Positions 22,502-32,838 of a DNA stretch of 64,000 bases are shown here, piece after piece; the first letter of the stretch is position 1; each line of letters begins with the position of its first letter. A model generated the notes under the pieces. It searched no databases, was not told where the DNA came from, and was given only the letters and a program-made list of their open reading frames with translations. Source of the DNA: Cephalotrichum gorgonifer (taxonomy: Eukaryota > Ascomycota > Sordariomycetes > Microascales > Microascaceae); the NCBI GenBank assembly GCA_900312665.1, contig ONZQ02000007.1:62001-126000 (forward strand). Reading direction: 5' to 3'. The position numbers and the translations under genes are program-made.

Positions 22502-22973
22502 TTGTACTGTAATTGCACAGGATAGTCACCCCACTGAGTAGGATGATGCTTTACCCGCATTAGAGGCCAACAGGAGAAGGAGCGGGAGGGAAGACACAGC
22601 GGCCTTCTCACCGTCTCAGTTGTCATGTCATAGCCATGAACACAATAGGGGCGAACAGGGTTATTTCCAAAGATAGAGCACACCATGTATTTTAGTTTAA
22701 ACCTGCGCTACTGCGGATATCAAATATACAACCAACACCAAGCGTGGCGACGTGTCGGTGCCCGCTGAAACTTCAAATGAAACCATGACACAACCGTGGC
22801 AAGAAAGCCCAAAGCCCCTCCGAAACGGGATGCGGCGAAACCCGTGAGGTGGATAAGAAAACAAGAAGGAATGAGAAAGAAAAAGATTAGGAGAGAAAAA
22901 ACTACAGGCGAGAGTGAAAGAAGAAAAAAATGGAAACAAGACAAACAAGAGTATGTCAAGAAGTGCACTTGGC
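22502..22973. other. Intergenic: convergent 3' ends of the sugar transporter and CPC1
   Basis: Purine-rich on the plus strand from about 22840 to 22950, so the CPC1 3' UTR is pyrimidine-rich. No gene seen. Confidence 0.5.
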
Positions 22974-24076
22974 TCACGCAGCACCATGCTCCTGTGCCAG
23001 TCGCTTCCAGTAGTCTCGCTCCACCTCAAGGTCCTGGATGCGCCTCTCCAACTCGTCAAACCGCTCTGACTTACGTTGCCGAGACTTACGGGCTGCAAGA
23101 GTGTTGCGAGCCCGCTTCATCGCGACAACGTCGGTCGGGTCATCGACTGTGATAGGGGGCAAAGGCTTTTCACGCCGACGAGAGCCGACGCCGGACCCCG
23201 ACGCCTGCCTGGTGTGGGAGGTGGAGTCGGTCGACTTCCGCTTCTTCTGACGTGTGGCCGATTGGACGGACTCAGAGGTGCTCGACTCTTGGTTCGGGGA
23301 CTGACCCGGACGCATGTGGTCCAAGGTCCCGTCAGGAGGGAAGAGCGAATACCACGGGTCGCTGTTGTCCAAATCGCCGCCATCTATGTTGGGAGACATG
23401 AAGGTATCGTTGAAGTCGGGAGACCCATTATAGATGGACGGCGAGGTCAGCGCCGTGAGAGCAGTGGAGTTCGGCGCAGACATGTACGGCTCGTGAATCA
23501 GGAGGTCCTGAGGTGAGACCGTGCCAATGTTGCCCATGGGGCCCGTGGCGCTGCCAGTCACATCAAAGATGGAGGCCATGGCGGGCGACGAGTAGGCAGT
23601 CGCCGAGGACGCCTGCTCAAGATTGTGCAGGTCGTCAAAGTCAATGTCTAGATGCCGGGTTAGATCCCGCCTTCATCGATGCATGTGCTGGTGGACGGAT
23701 GTATGCCATGTACGTACCCTTGAAGTCCATGCCGACTGGAGACTGCGGCACGCTCACCGGGCGTTGCGAGAAGAATGGAACAGGCGGGCGTGATATGCCG
23801 GATTGTGACATTGGCAGAGGCACTTGGGTTCCGGTCGATGGATTCAGCGAAAACTGTGGGGTCCTTGTTCTGGTACCAGCTCTGGCTGCGTCTCTGTGAT
23901 ATTGATTCAAGCTGTTTCGACCTCTCAGATGCTGAGCTGAGGCTGAGGCAGATCTAAGTGCGTTGGGAGTTGGTTGATAGTGATCGAACAAGACAAAGTC
24001 CTGACGAGGTGCGGGCGGGAATCGTTGCTGCTGCACGGGTTGGGCCGGCGGGTTGGAGGGGCTTTGGGAACGCCAT
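22974..24076 (-). CDS. CPC1: Cross-pathway control bZIP activator CPC1/CpcA (GCN4 orthologue)
   Basis: Master activator of amino-acid biosynthesis genes during starvation. Exon 2 (23647-22974) holds FDDLHNLEQASS, SVSPQDLLIHEP-like activation segments and the C-terminal bZIP: DPTDVVAMKRARNTLAARKS, RQRKSERFDELERR and a short zipper ending in LAQEHGAA. Exon 1 carries the conserved DFVLFD motif and PPVPFFSQRPVSVP; the intron 23717-23648 (70 nt) joins GMDFK to DIDFDD. The N-terminus is a problem: the frame containing DFVLFD has no ATG upstream before a stop, while ATG 24076, at the expected distance of about 26 codons, is one base out of frame and opens a 40-codon frame that ends at 23954. Either one base is wrong or extra here, or the start lies in an upstream exon. 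Two short uORFs and a TGACTCA site lie upstream. Confidence 0.9.
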
Positions 24077-24237
24077 TTTGAGTGGGAATCCGTGGTGAAG
24101 ACTGTTAAGTCCTGAAGGGGAATTGTTGCGGTTGGTCGTGGAAACGAACGAAGCCGAAGGGGTGGCGTGAGCCGAAGTTGAGTGGGGGGGGAGGTATCCG
24201 AAGGGGGACCTGAAAACGGGTTGCGGTGAGCAACTGA

Positions 24238-24246
24238 TTACTGCAT
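24238..24246 (-). promoter_or_regulatory. Minimal uORF in the CPC1 leader (ATG CAG TAA)
   Basis: Two-codon upstream frame about 160 nt before ATG 24076. GCN4-type genes use short uORFs to couple translation to amino-acid supply, so this is a likely regulatory element if it is in the mature mRNA. An acceptor-like TTTTCAG follows near 24211, so part of the leader could be spliced. Confidence 0.5.
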
Positions 24247-24363
24247 CTTGAATGAATCTAATGTGTTGTGTCTGAATATGTGTGTTTTGTGAAAATGTGG
24301 TTTGGGTCGGGAAAGGTTTTCGGGATGGGGGGTTGGTGCGGGATGACTGGGTTTTGTAGACCC

Positions 24364-24414
24364 TCAGGCAGCACAATTTGATGACAAAAGGGCGCGCCCT
24401 TGGACAAAAGACAT
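24364..24414 (-). promoter_or_regulatory. 16-codon uORF in the CPC1 leader
   Basis: ATG at 24414, product MSFVQGRALLSSNCAA, TGA at 24366-24364. With the two-codon uORF downstream it forms a two-uORF leader like those known for cpc-1, cpcA and GCN4. The transcription start is not known, so its presence in the mRNA is inferred. Confidence 0.5.
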
Positions 24415-24550
24415 TTCCGCGCGTTTGATTTGGTACTTGGGTACACTGTACCTGGGTTCCTGGTCCGGCTGTTAGTAGTCCATGTATAAGTATACGTCTA
24501 GGGTAATAGCCCCCTCGTTTTAGGAGGTATGCTATACCTATGTTCCGGTA

Positions 24551-24557
24551 TGACTCA
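24551..24557. promoter_or_regulatory. TGACTCA (GCN4/CPC1 response element)
   Basis: Perfect 7-bp CPC1/GCN4 recognition site upstream of CPC1 itself, about 475 nt before the proposed start. Neurospora cpc-1 is known to be positively autoregulated through such sites. Autoregulation here is inferred. Confidence 0.6.
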
Positions 24558-25021
24558 CACGCCTCCCGGGCTATGCCGGACGGAGTTAGCCTGCCCCTGC
24601 GCCAGCAACCATTGAATTTGTGAGGAGTAGCATTTGGATTCCTTGTAGCGAGGTCAAGACGGAGGAATATTGCTCCTGAGTGTCAATGTCGACTCCCGCG
24701 CTTCGTCTTGTTCCCATGAAATCTTTCGCCGTATTACCCGAGACATCCGCAAGATGGGTCCCCAAGAGGCCCTGACTGAATAGTCTTAATTTCACAAGTA
24801 TGGAGTATACGAGTATGCAAGGTGCAAGGTTCCGATGCAACCTCTTCGTTCCCTGCCACAAGTACAAGCACTGCCTCTCTTGTGGTGTTGAGGTGTAGAA
24901 TATTATTGGTTTTTATTTGTCGGCGCGCATGCTTGCTTTTTGACCGTCGAAACGTCGATCTCTCGCAGCTTCCACAGCCAGATTGATTATTACGGGTCTT
25001 TCGTTCGAGATGCTTCAACTC

Positions 25022-26115
25022 CTACTCCGCAGCAGCTCCTCGTATGTCCTGAATGCTATTTTCTGCAACGTCCTTTCTCCCGTCCCGGAAATCTCGCATC
25101 AGCGCTAGGAATGAGGATTCCCTCCACTTCTCGCCATCTTCGTGATCTACCGCCTGCAGTATTTTCCTGGCCATGTCTGACACGGCGGATGGTCTGCCAG
25201 CCCCAGCGGCTGACGGCGCTTCGGACTCAACAGAGGAGAGACCGGCCCCGGTCTGGGGTTCCGTCAGGTCTCGCATCTCGGCTCTTTCTGTCTGCTCTAC
25301 GGCGGTTTGGGCCACCGTCTCAGGCGTTGCCTCGGTAGCGAGGTTTCCCAGCTCAGCCGATATCTGCGCAAGCACCTGGTCAACGTCTTCGATTGCGACC
25401 CCTGATGGCTTATGTGCCCCCATCCATGCACCGATCTCGCCGCCATGGTCGGACGCTCCAATCTGCTGTTCCGCCATGGGGAAACGGTGGCCTATATATG
25501 GTGTTTGAAGGTGATTACAATTATATGTGCCGGGAATGACACCCGGAGAGTGTGCTAGGATGGGGTGGTTGCCGGTAGACGTTAAGCCTGGCCCATGGCT
25601 GACCTGGTGGCTCTGGCTGGCTGTGCTTGTGCTTGGTGACTGTAGGTATTCTCTCGCCCACTCCTGCTGACGAGGATGGTCGACATTTTGGCGATATTGC
25701 GCAGCATGGAAGGTAGGTAATGACGGTTGCGGGGCGACTAGGGGCGCTGCCATGTTGGTTCGGTATAGAGGTGCGGCGTGAGCGTCTAGCCCTGGTATCG
25801 CAGCGGGCGCGAGCGCTGGCATGGATGCAGGTAACCCGCCACTCTCGCCTATGAAAGATCTATACCTCTCATGACCCGGATCGCCAGCACTGGCACCGCG
25901 AAATGTCTATTCAGCGTTAGCACGCACATATATCGCGGGTCTCGGCCCACTGGGTCGCGATGACCTGGTAGAAAGCATTTCGTGCGGGGATTCGGAAGAC
26001 TCACATTGGGAGTGGCGCTCTGCCGCGTTGTATGGCTCGGAAGACTTCGGTCATGATCGTGGTGGCTGATTAAACCCTTGAAGGGTTGAGATCCAGAGCA
26101 CCCAGAGTCGGCCAT
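25022..26115 (-). CDS. PEX20: Peroxin Pex20 (PTS2 co-receptor)
   Basis: Pex20 binds Pex7 and carries PTS2 proteins such as thiolase to the peroxisome. Two exons (26115-26005, 25906-25022) encode 331 residues. The N-terminus MADSGCSGSQPFKGL has a cysteine at position 6, the site where Pex20/Pex5-type receptors are mono-ubiquitinated for recycling. DRSLPSH and a later QQEWAREYLQ (a WxxxY/F-type Pex14-binding motif) follow. The C-terminal part is acidic, then helical (WRESSFLALMRDFRDGRKDV). The intron (26004-25907, 98 nt) has a GTGAGT donor and a GCTAACGC branch site, joining TPN to TFRGASAGD. Without the first exon the essential Cys would be lost. It is divergent from SEC13 (936 nt), and a CCTCGG motif lies 146 nt upstream. 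Confidence 0.93.
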
Positions 26116-27051
26116 CTTGAGGATAATTCGAACGAGATTGGTCTGCCGGAGGGTGCGACGAGGCGGCTGAAGTGGAAGAGAGAATAAAGGTGAGGTAAGA
26201 GAGAGGCCAAGACACGGTCCTCCAGTGCGAAGGGACTGGGTATGGCGATTCTCACGAGAGCCTCGGCTCTTGGCTCGGGAAGTATGACGTCGACTGTCGT
26301 GGGTTGGCAAAGGAGAGATAAAGCACCAACAGATCCGAATTTGAATATAATGGTATTGACACGCAAGAAAGGCGCGGAGGAACAGAATACGGCAGTTGGT
26401 AATATCCCCTCTAGTTTAAAAAGGTTTAAGTGAGTGCTTTCACAAGCACGACATGTGGTCTTGAAGCCCGCGTGGTGGCAAGGTCCGGTCCCTGTCTGTC
26501 CCGCGGTACTTGAGCTCCTCCAGTTCGGCCTATTCTTAATGGGGGTTAATATTATTACGTATCCATTCTGAGTACTTGGGTGCTAAAGATGGCACGTGCC
26601 GTCATGAATATCCACTGGATGGTTCCTCCTGGCTGAGGCCAGGGCCCCAAGAATGTACTACTGTGGATGGCAACGAAACTACGGCGGGGTTAGACACAGT
26701 GCAAATACATAGATATACGATAGAGGGGCGCATGTGGCTGATGTAGCTGTGGCTGGCCCGCTCCAACAGGGAAGGCTACAATTCAGGTACCTCCCTGAAG
26801 CTAGCTACATGGTCCTAAATTGATAATGGATCGTGGCCTTGTTAATCAACTCCACCAACATCGCAGCTTCAGAAGGAGGCTTTCACCGCCCACTCTCTCA
26901 AGGACCGCTCCTCCCCACTCAGTCACGCATACTCCCGGAACGCCTCGCCTATTTTGCTAGGATTTACGTTGCAAGGTGTCAGCGGAAACTCCACACACCC
27001 CCGTTCTATCCATCATCGATCTCGCTCCACGCGAGAGGCAGACAGACGACC
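26116..27051. other. Intergenic: divergent PEX20/SEC13 promoter region
   Basis: Contains CCTCGG at 26261-26266 (PEX20 side) and AT-rich DNA around 26530-26720. No additional gene seen. Confidence 0.55.
26261..26266 (+). promoter_or_regulatory. CCTCGG motif upstream of PEX20
   Basis: Core site bound by the Zn2Cys6 regulators FarA/FarB in Aspergillus, which induce peroxisomal and beta-oxidation genes on fatty acids. It lies 146 nt before the PEX20 ATG. A six-base motif occurs often by chance, so this is only suggestive. Confidence 0.35.
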
Positions 27052-28188
27052 ATGGTGAGATAGAACCATGGACCACAGGAATGATGGTCGTTTCGCAACT
27101 AACGGGCTCCCCTAGTCTACCCAAGTCATTACCAACTCGGGTCACGATGACATGATCGTATGCGACAGCCCCCCCACCCTCCCCCACCACCCCCTTTCTC
27201 TCACTCTGGACGTCTTCGAGCCTAGCTAACTTTTGGCACCTGTTTAGCACGATGCCGTCCTGGATTACTACGGCCGAAGACTCGCGACCTGCTCGGGCGA
27301 CCGGACGATAAAGATCTTCGACATCGATGGCGATTCTCAGCGCCTGGTGGACACGCTAAAGGGGTACGGCAGTCCCAGCAATATCCACCGCGACGCCCAC
27401 CCGTGAGCAGAAAGGACGACGCTGACACGACAGGAAACAGACACGAGGGCGCTGTATGGTGCGTGTCCTGGGCGCACCCCAAGTACGGAAACATCCTCGC
27501 CTCCGCCAGCTACGACGGCAAGGTGTTCATCTGGCGGGAGCAGAACAACCAGTGGCAGAAGATCTTCGACTTCGCCCTCCACAAGGCGTCCGTCAACCTC
27601 GTCTCCTGGTCCCCCCACGAGTACGGGTGCCTGCTCGCCTGCGCCTCCTCCGACGGCAACGTCAGCGTGCTGGAGTTCAAGGACAACAACTTCGACCACA
27701 GGAGCTTCCCCGCCCACGGCCTCGGCGTCAACTCCGTGTCGTGGGCGCCCGCCACCGACCCCTCCAGCCTGATGGCGAACTCCTCCACGCCCGAGGCGGC
27801 CGGCGTCCGGCGGTTCGTGACTGGAGGCTGCGACAACGTCCTGAAGATCTGGACGTTCGATCCCGCCTCGCAGTCCTACAACCAAGAGCAGGAGCCGCTG
27901 TCTGGGCACACGGACTGGGTGCGAGACGTCGCCTGGTCCCCGACCCTGCTACAGAAGTCCTACATCGCCTCAGCCTCCCAGGACAAGACCGTCCGCATCT
28001 GGACGTCCGAGGCCGGCACCCCTGGACAGTGGGCCTGCAAGGTTCTGAATTTCGACGCCGCCGTCTGGAGGGTTAGCTGGTCACTGAGCGGCAACGTGCT
28101 TGCCGTCAGCGGTGCTGACAACAAGGTTACCCTCTGGAAGGAGAACCTCAAGGGGGAGTGGGAGCGCGTAAAGTCTATCGAGGAGTAA
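27052..28188 (+). CDS. SEC13: COPII coat/nucleoporin WD40 protein Sec13
   Basis: Six-blade WD40 protein; with Sec31 it forms the COPII outer coat for ER export, and it is also part of the Nup84 complex and SEACAT. Four exons: 27052-27054 (only the ATG), 27116-27157, 27248-27363 and 27441-28188, giving 302 residues. Spliced start: M, then STQVITNSGHDDMI, then HDAVLDYYGRRLATCSGDR. WD repeats include KIFDI, GAVWCVSWAHPKYGNILASA, WSPHEYGCLLACASSDG, VTGGCDNVLKIW, DVAWSP...IASASQDKTVRIW and WRVSWSLSGNVLAVSG. The last blade is completed in trans by Sec31 in the known structure. All three introns are GT/AG and phase-consistent. The three-nucleotide first coding exon makes the start easy to miss. Confidence 0.96.
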
Positions 28189-28569
28189 TAGGTCTCTTAA
28201 GAGTTCGTTCATTATGTTAAAAAATAGCCCAGTGGAAATTGTGTATCCTACCCCCCAAGACCAGCTCGGTACCGGCCACCCCCGATGTTCTCCTTGTGCC
28301 GGTATTCTTCCCTGGGTCCACATGTGCGCTGCGCTTGTCCTCTCGCCCACGACCTCTAGACTCAGAGGTACGGCACTGCTATGATTAACGGAACTTGAGG
28401 CCCCGTCCTCCCCCACGCTGAATTTCGAGCTCCGATTTCATGGAGAGTAAGAAAAGTAGTAAAGTAAGAAACAGAGAGACAGAAGGGAAAACGCCAACTC
28501 GTCACGGAAAAAGACTCAAACCTACGATGAGCTAATCCCACCCGGCTCATCCCAGCCCCGCAGCGGTCC
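28189..28569. other. Intergenic: convergent 3' ends of SEC13 and the WHI2-like gene
   Basis: 381 nt with no gene seen. Confidence 0.5.
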
Positions 28570-30187
28570 TTAGCGCAGCCCGATGACGCTCATTTCCAGC
28601 GTCCACACCCGGCGGATCCAGACCTTCAGCTTGCCGTCTACGCCCTCGACGTTGTCAAGCTCGACACCCTCCCACCAGCATCTCCTGGCGGGTTTCCTCC
28701 AGAACAGGAGCAGCTTTTGCGCCATCCCGACCGCGCTGCTTCCCATATCGTTTCCACGGATATCGCTTCGAAGGCGAGCCAGTGCCAGACTGCACACAAC
28801 TGCCTTGTTGGGTTCACCAGCCCGGTGGCCCCATGTGTCTTCCCGGTTGAAGCCACTTTAGGCCACGTTAGCACGGGGCGGTCGCCGGGGGGGGGGGGTT
28901 TACTCACCCTGCCGTGAGCATCTCTATGAGATGCGCCTCAGTGGTGCCGGGCTCATCACTCCTCTTCAGCCCTGAGAATATACCCTCCTGCCGCAGAAGT
29001 GCCTTCGCCGCAGCCCTCTTGACCTCAATCATTTCGGCCTGGCCTATCTCTGCCGTGGGTGGGATCACGTAGAAGTCAAGGTCCTCTCGTAGCACGATGA
29101 TGCCCGCCCTTCTGGACGAGTCGTCCTTCAACTCTCCGGACAGCGCATCTCCGTCTTGAGACGCGGCCGGTGTCGACTCGGGAATTGACTGAGCGACATC
29201 TCGGAAGAAATCCAACATGTACTGGAGCGAGGCAGGATCGTACTATCGAAGACTGTAAGCAACCACCACTCAACTCGGGTACAGTGGGACTATGGGTGAC
29301 TAACATCGACCTGGATCGCGTCGCCGTCGGGGAAGCCTCCCATGTGGCCCTCTGGGAAAAGGCCGTTGGGGAAGAGCGACAGGAGGACGAATTCCGGAAG
29401 CGTGAGCAGCTCGTCCCTGCCCAGGACGAATCTGGTACCCCTGCTCGGTGTTAGTAGGCTGCTTGCTTTTCGAGAGATAATGTGGGGTGCGTGTACCTCA
29501 GGTCCATAGTAATTGTCTCATCTGCTCCGACATCTGAACCCGGTGACGTTAGTAGGGGGGTGGCAGGAAGCAGCTTGCGGGGGGTGAGACACTAACCTCC
29601 GAGGGTGTTGGTCGGTGGTCCTCCCTGCTGAACTTGAGTAAGAATACTCGAGGCTCCACCGGCAGTAGCCATCACGTAGGCGAATGAGTGAAGAGGACTT
29701 GGCCCCTCCGAGTATGCGGGTGGCGGTTCGGCTTCCTCCTCCTTCGACGCAGTTGTCTTTCCTGTCCCTGGGGATTCCTGCTTGGCTCCAAGACCTGGTC
29801 GCTCCGAGGATCCTGGAAACTGCTCAAGTCTCTGGGGCGCAAATGACGGGAGCGCTAAGGTGTTGTACGACGGGGCGGAGAGTGGTGCGGTGGTCTCGTC
29901 AAGCGAAGATCCGGCAGGGCTGTAGGGCGGACGAGGGGTATGCTCCTCGGGCTGGTCCGAAGGGGTGTCGTGGTAGAGCGACGAAAACGGAGGTGGTGGG
30001 CGGGACGATGACGCCTCAGATAGCGGGTATCGGGGCGGAAGCGACTGGTGGGGAATTGAGGGATCGATATTGCCGTGGTCCTGGCCTTCTTCGGCGATGG
30101 GAGGTGTGGTGGATAGAGAGGATACGGATTGCCCGCTCCCAGATTCTTGCTTTGCTAACAACGTGGCTGCGGTGTTTATGAGGAAGT
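28570..30187 (-). CDS. WHI2-like BTB/POZ-domain stress-response protein, 5' end unresolved
   Basis: Homologue of Whi2, which with Psr phosphatases controls the general stress response and dampens TORC1 under low amino acids in yeast. Five visible coding exons: 30187-29597, 29533-29497, 29440-29305, 29242-28908 and 28855-28570, with introns of 52-63 nt. The first has LINTAATLLAKQESGS and a long Pro/Ser-rich region. Then comes the BTB T1-like fold: TRFVLGRDELLTLPEFVLLS, LFPNGLFPEGHMGG, YDPASLQYMLDFFRDVAQSI. The C-terminal domain has AGIIVLREDLDFYVIPP, IFSGLKRSDEPGTTEAHLIE, MAQKLLLFWRKPARRCWWEG and ends VWTLEMSVIGLR. The exon at 30187 opens after an acceptor (CCCTCAG) and lacks an early ATG, so the start is in an upstream exon; ATG ATC CTA G at 30521-30512 would fit the phase but has a weak donor. 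Confidence 0.85.
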
Positions 30188-30844
30188 CTGAGGGAAGAAG
30201 GGGGGGGGAGGGGGCGATTGGGGATAGACAGCTGTTGACGACAGACAGAAGGTTATACTCAATCCAGAGCAAGGCGACGGTGGAGGAAGGAGAGGGGCGA
30301 CGTGATAGCCTCTGGGAGCGGTGATGGGTATCAATGTATCACATACCTTGGCGGTGCTGGAGGTCCAAGCTTGGGCCCGCTCTCAAGAGTGGGGATTCTG
30401 GGCTAAGTGGTTGGCTGGCCAATCGTCGGCAAAAGGTGGGCTGGGCGCTTAGATGAGCTCATCCGTAAGTGGTAATACTTGTATTATTACTTGTACGAGT
30501 ACCTCTGTAACCTAGGATCATGGGACACGTTGAGGATGGACAAAGTGAATAAATGACACAGGTGATGTTGCTCAGCCGGTGTTGGATATAATGGATTTTG
30601 CTAAAGCACTGGCGCTAAAGTGCGAACGTCGTCATGTAAACCACTACTTCACATCTCCGACGAACATGTACTTTTTACTATCAATACACAATCATAGACG
30701 GGCCTCTGAGGACGGGGCTTATTGATTGGGATTGGGTTCACGAGATGCAAGGCAGGGAGGAGGAGCAAGCCCCAGCTATACAATCAACTATCCAGGAGCC
30801 CATTCGAACCATTATGTGGTTCGCGCCTGAAGAGAGCCCACGGG
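30188..30844. other. WHI2-like leader/promoter and GPATCH1 3' flank
   Basis: Should contain the missing first coding exon of the WHI2-like gene and its promoter. A TTGTACGAGTACC unit is at 30491-30503. Nothing else recognised. Confidence 0.5.
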
Positions 30845-32838
30845 TCATTCATCGTCCCCAAAGATGGCGTTGAACACCTGCTCCGAGGGGCGTTGTCCAC
30901 TGCCGAGGGTCTTATCCGCGGTCTCAAACGGCCCTCTAACAGGCTCATTGTCTAGATTCCCGACCGTGGAGCGCTGAGGACCTGGCTGCGGCTCTTCTCC
31001 GCTGGTGATGCGGTGAACAAGGGGCCCAGGGGCTTCGGGATATTCTCTAGCCGGAGGCTTCTGATGGGGAGGCTTTACATTGAAGCGCTTGCACAGCAAG
31101 CTGCTTGGTGTGAAGTCGTTTGTGCGCCTAGTCAAGTTGCCGAACATGCCCAGTCTCGCCGCCTCTCGAGGCGCATCTTTCTCGCTAGATACGCCGGTTG
31201 TAGCTTTGCTCTCGGTACTTGGTAGAGAAGATGTGGCGGCCGTGAAACGAGACGCCATGGCTCCCGCCATGGGTTTGAAGATGGCGGTACACTGGTAAAA
31301 CTCCTCTAGCTCCTGAGCAAATTCCGTATCGGCCATTCCATCTGGCTTCGTGGGCGGGAGTGAACTGAGCCCGGAATGATACTCGAGGTATCTGCGGTAT
31401 CTTGATTCCTTCAGTGGCTGAGATCGGTAGGGCCCTCTTCCGTTTTGATCCCTCCCCAAGGCTGCGGATGCCGCCTCCCGCGTTGGCTGCGAGGACTGAT
31501 TATGCAGCCCGCCCGAAGCCTGTACGGATCCGGGACCAGAGATGGGGGAATGATGCCCTGGGAGTGCAGTCTCGCCTAATATACGACCTCTAGCGGCAGA
31601 ATTAGATGCGACGAGACTGATTTCTCGCGAGGGCATATGCGCATTCGGGCTCGATGACTTGGTTCCAGCCCGCCGGGAAGGAGTCCATGACTCTGGTACG
31701 GAGAAGGAACTTTGGAGACGAGAAGCTGCGCCAGCGCCGATATCGTCCGCCACTTCCTGGACAAACCCGCCTAGGGAGTCATGCCTATCCTGGCCTATCC
31801 CTCCGGGCGTCTGTTTCGCGGCTTCGGCTGGAGGACCAATCCTAGCGGCGCCATGGCCTCTCGTAGACGACTTTTTGGTCTTCTTTGGGGCCTGAATACG
31901 ACGGATACGCGTGATCTTCGGTCCGATCTCGTACGGGTCGTCTTCGCCTGAGCTGCTATCGTTTAATACGCCGACACCGAAGCCACGGCTGGATACTCGA
32001 TCGTGTGCCATGTCGGATATTGAGTGTGCCCCTCCAAGCCTGCTGTCCACGCCTGCCTTGGCTGGAAGTTGCCGACCCAAGGCTCCGTGAACATGGAGAC
32101 CCAGCCCGCTTCGGTCCGTCTTCTTGGAAAATGACACCATAACGGAATCATCAGGGGCGAAGAGGTAGCTGCCTCCGCCCGCAGACGTAGGATCATCCTT
32201 TCCAGAGGGCTCGGTCCCCCCTAGACGCGGCTTCCTGTTCACCTTTGGCCCTATTCCCTGGCCCTCCCTCCACCCCATCCGCTTTAGGAGCAAGACGCCC
32301 GCAGTCTCGGTCTTCATATGAAGTAGGTTGGCGAAAGTGTCTGTCGATAGAGGGCCGTCATTTCGACCTCCGATCCCGGTAAAGGATTGGCTCGTTCCGA
32401 GCTTCTGAGACTCGGCGGCATCTGCGAGATCCTCTTCGTCCATGAAGTCCTGAGGGAGGTTTTGTGCGCGGGCAGTATCAGATCCGTGGCGTTTTCCACG
32501 GCTTGACACGAACTGCGAAGGGGTCCAGCCCTCTTTAGATCCGACGGTGTTGAAGTACCTAGGGAGCGGAGTAGAGTGTAAGCACGGGTCTGTCCTCGGT
32601 GTCAGTGGCGGGGGGGGGGGTTGAATTAGACTTACCCAGCGCTCCATCCTCCCGTAAAGGCGCCGTGTAGGCGTCTACGTCCGCGCTCATCCCTCACCTC
32701 CTGTTTGTGTAAGGGGACATAGCCGCCGGCGCTGCTTGAGTCTGTCGTCTGTAGCAATGGTGTTCCAAAGAAGACAAACGGGGCGCCCTGAGTGGCCAAA
32801 TCCGATTCGTATGCGGCGCGAGAGCGTTTCCAGGACAT
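30845..32838 (-). CDS. G-patch domain protein, GPATCH1/TOUGH family
   Basis: Spliceosome-associated protein family (DUF1604 plus G-patch), linked to pre-mRNA splicing. Two exons (32838-32636, 32558-30845) encode 638 residues. The start MSWKRSRAAYESDLATQGAP and FVFFGTPLL form the conserved N-terminal DUF1604 region, continuing over the intron into YFNTVGSKEGWTPSQFVSSR. The G-patch is at about residues 145-190 (LLLKRMGWREGQGIGP), where glycines activate DEAH helicases in related proteins. After it comes a low-complexity Ser/Arg/Pro-rich region, then KESRYRRYLEYHSGL, FYQCTAIFKPMAGAMASRF, LGMFGNLTRRTNDFTPSSLL and LCKRFNVKPP, all family blocks. The intron (32635-32559, 77 nt) carries an 11-base C tract in the sense strand. 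Confidence 0.9.

Larger units (their letters stand above)
24077..25021. other. CPC1 leader/promoter and PEX20 3' flank
   Basis: About 0.95 kb holding the two uORFs and the TGACTCA site listed separately. The plus strand is G-rich from 24040 to 24340. No further gene seen. Confidence 0.6.

Noticed and set aside
27337..27909. Long open frame opposite SEC13
   Set aside because: Val/Gly/Glu-rich antisense product of GC-biased codons; SEC13 on the plus strand is certain.
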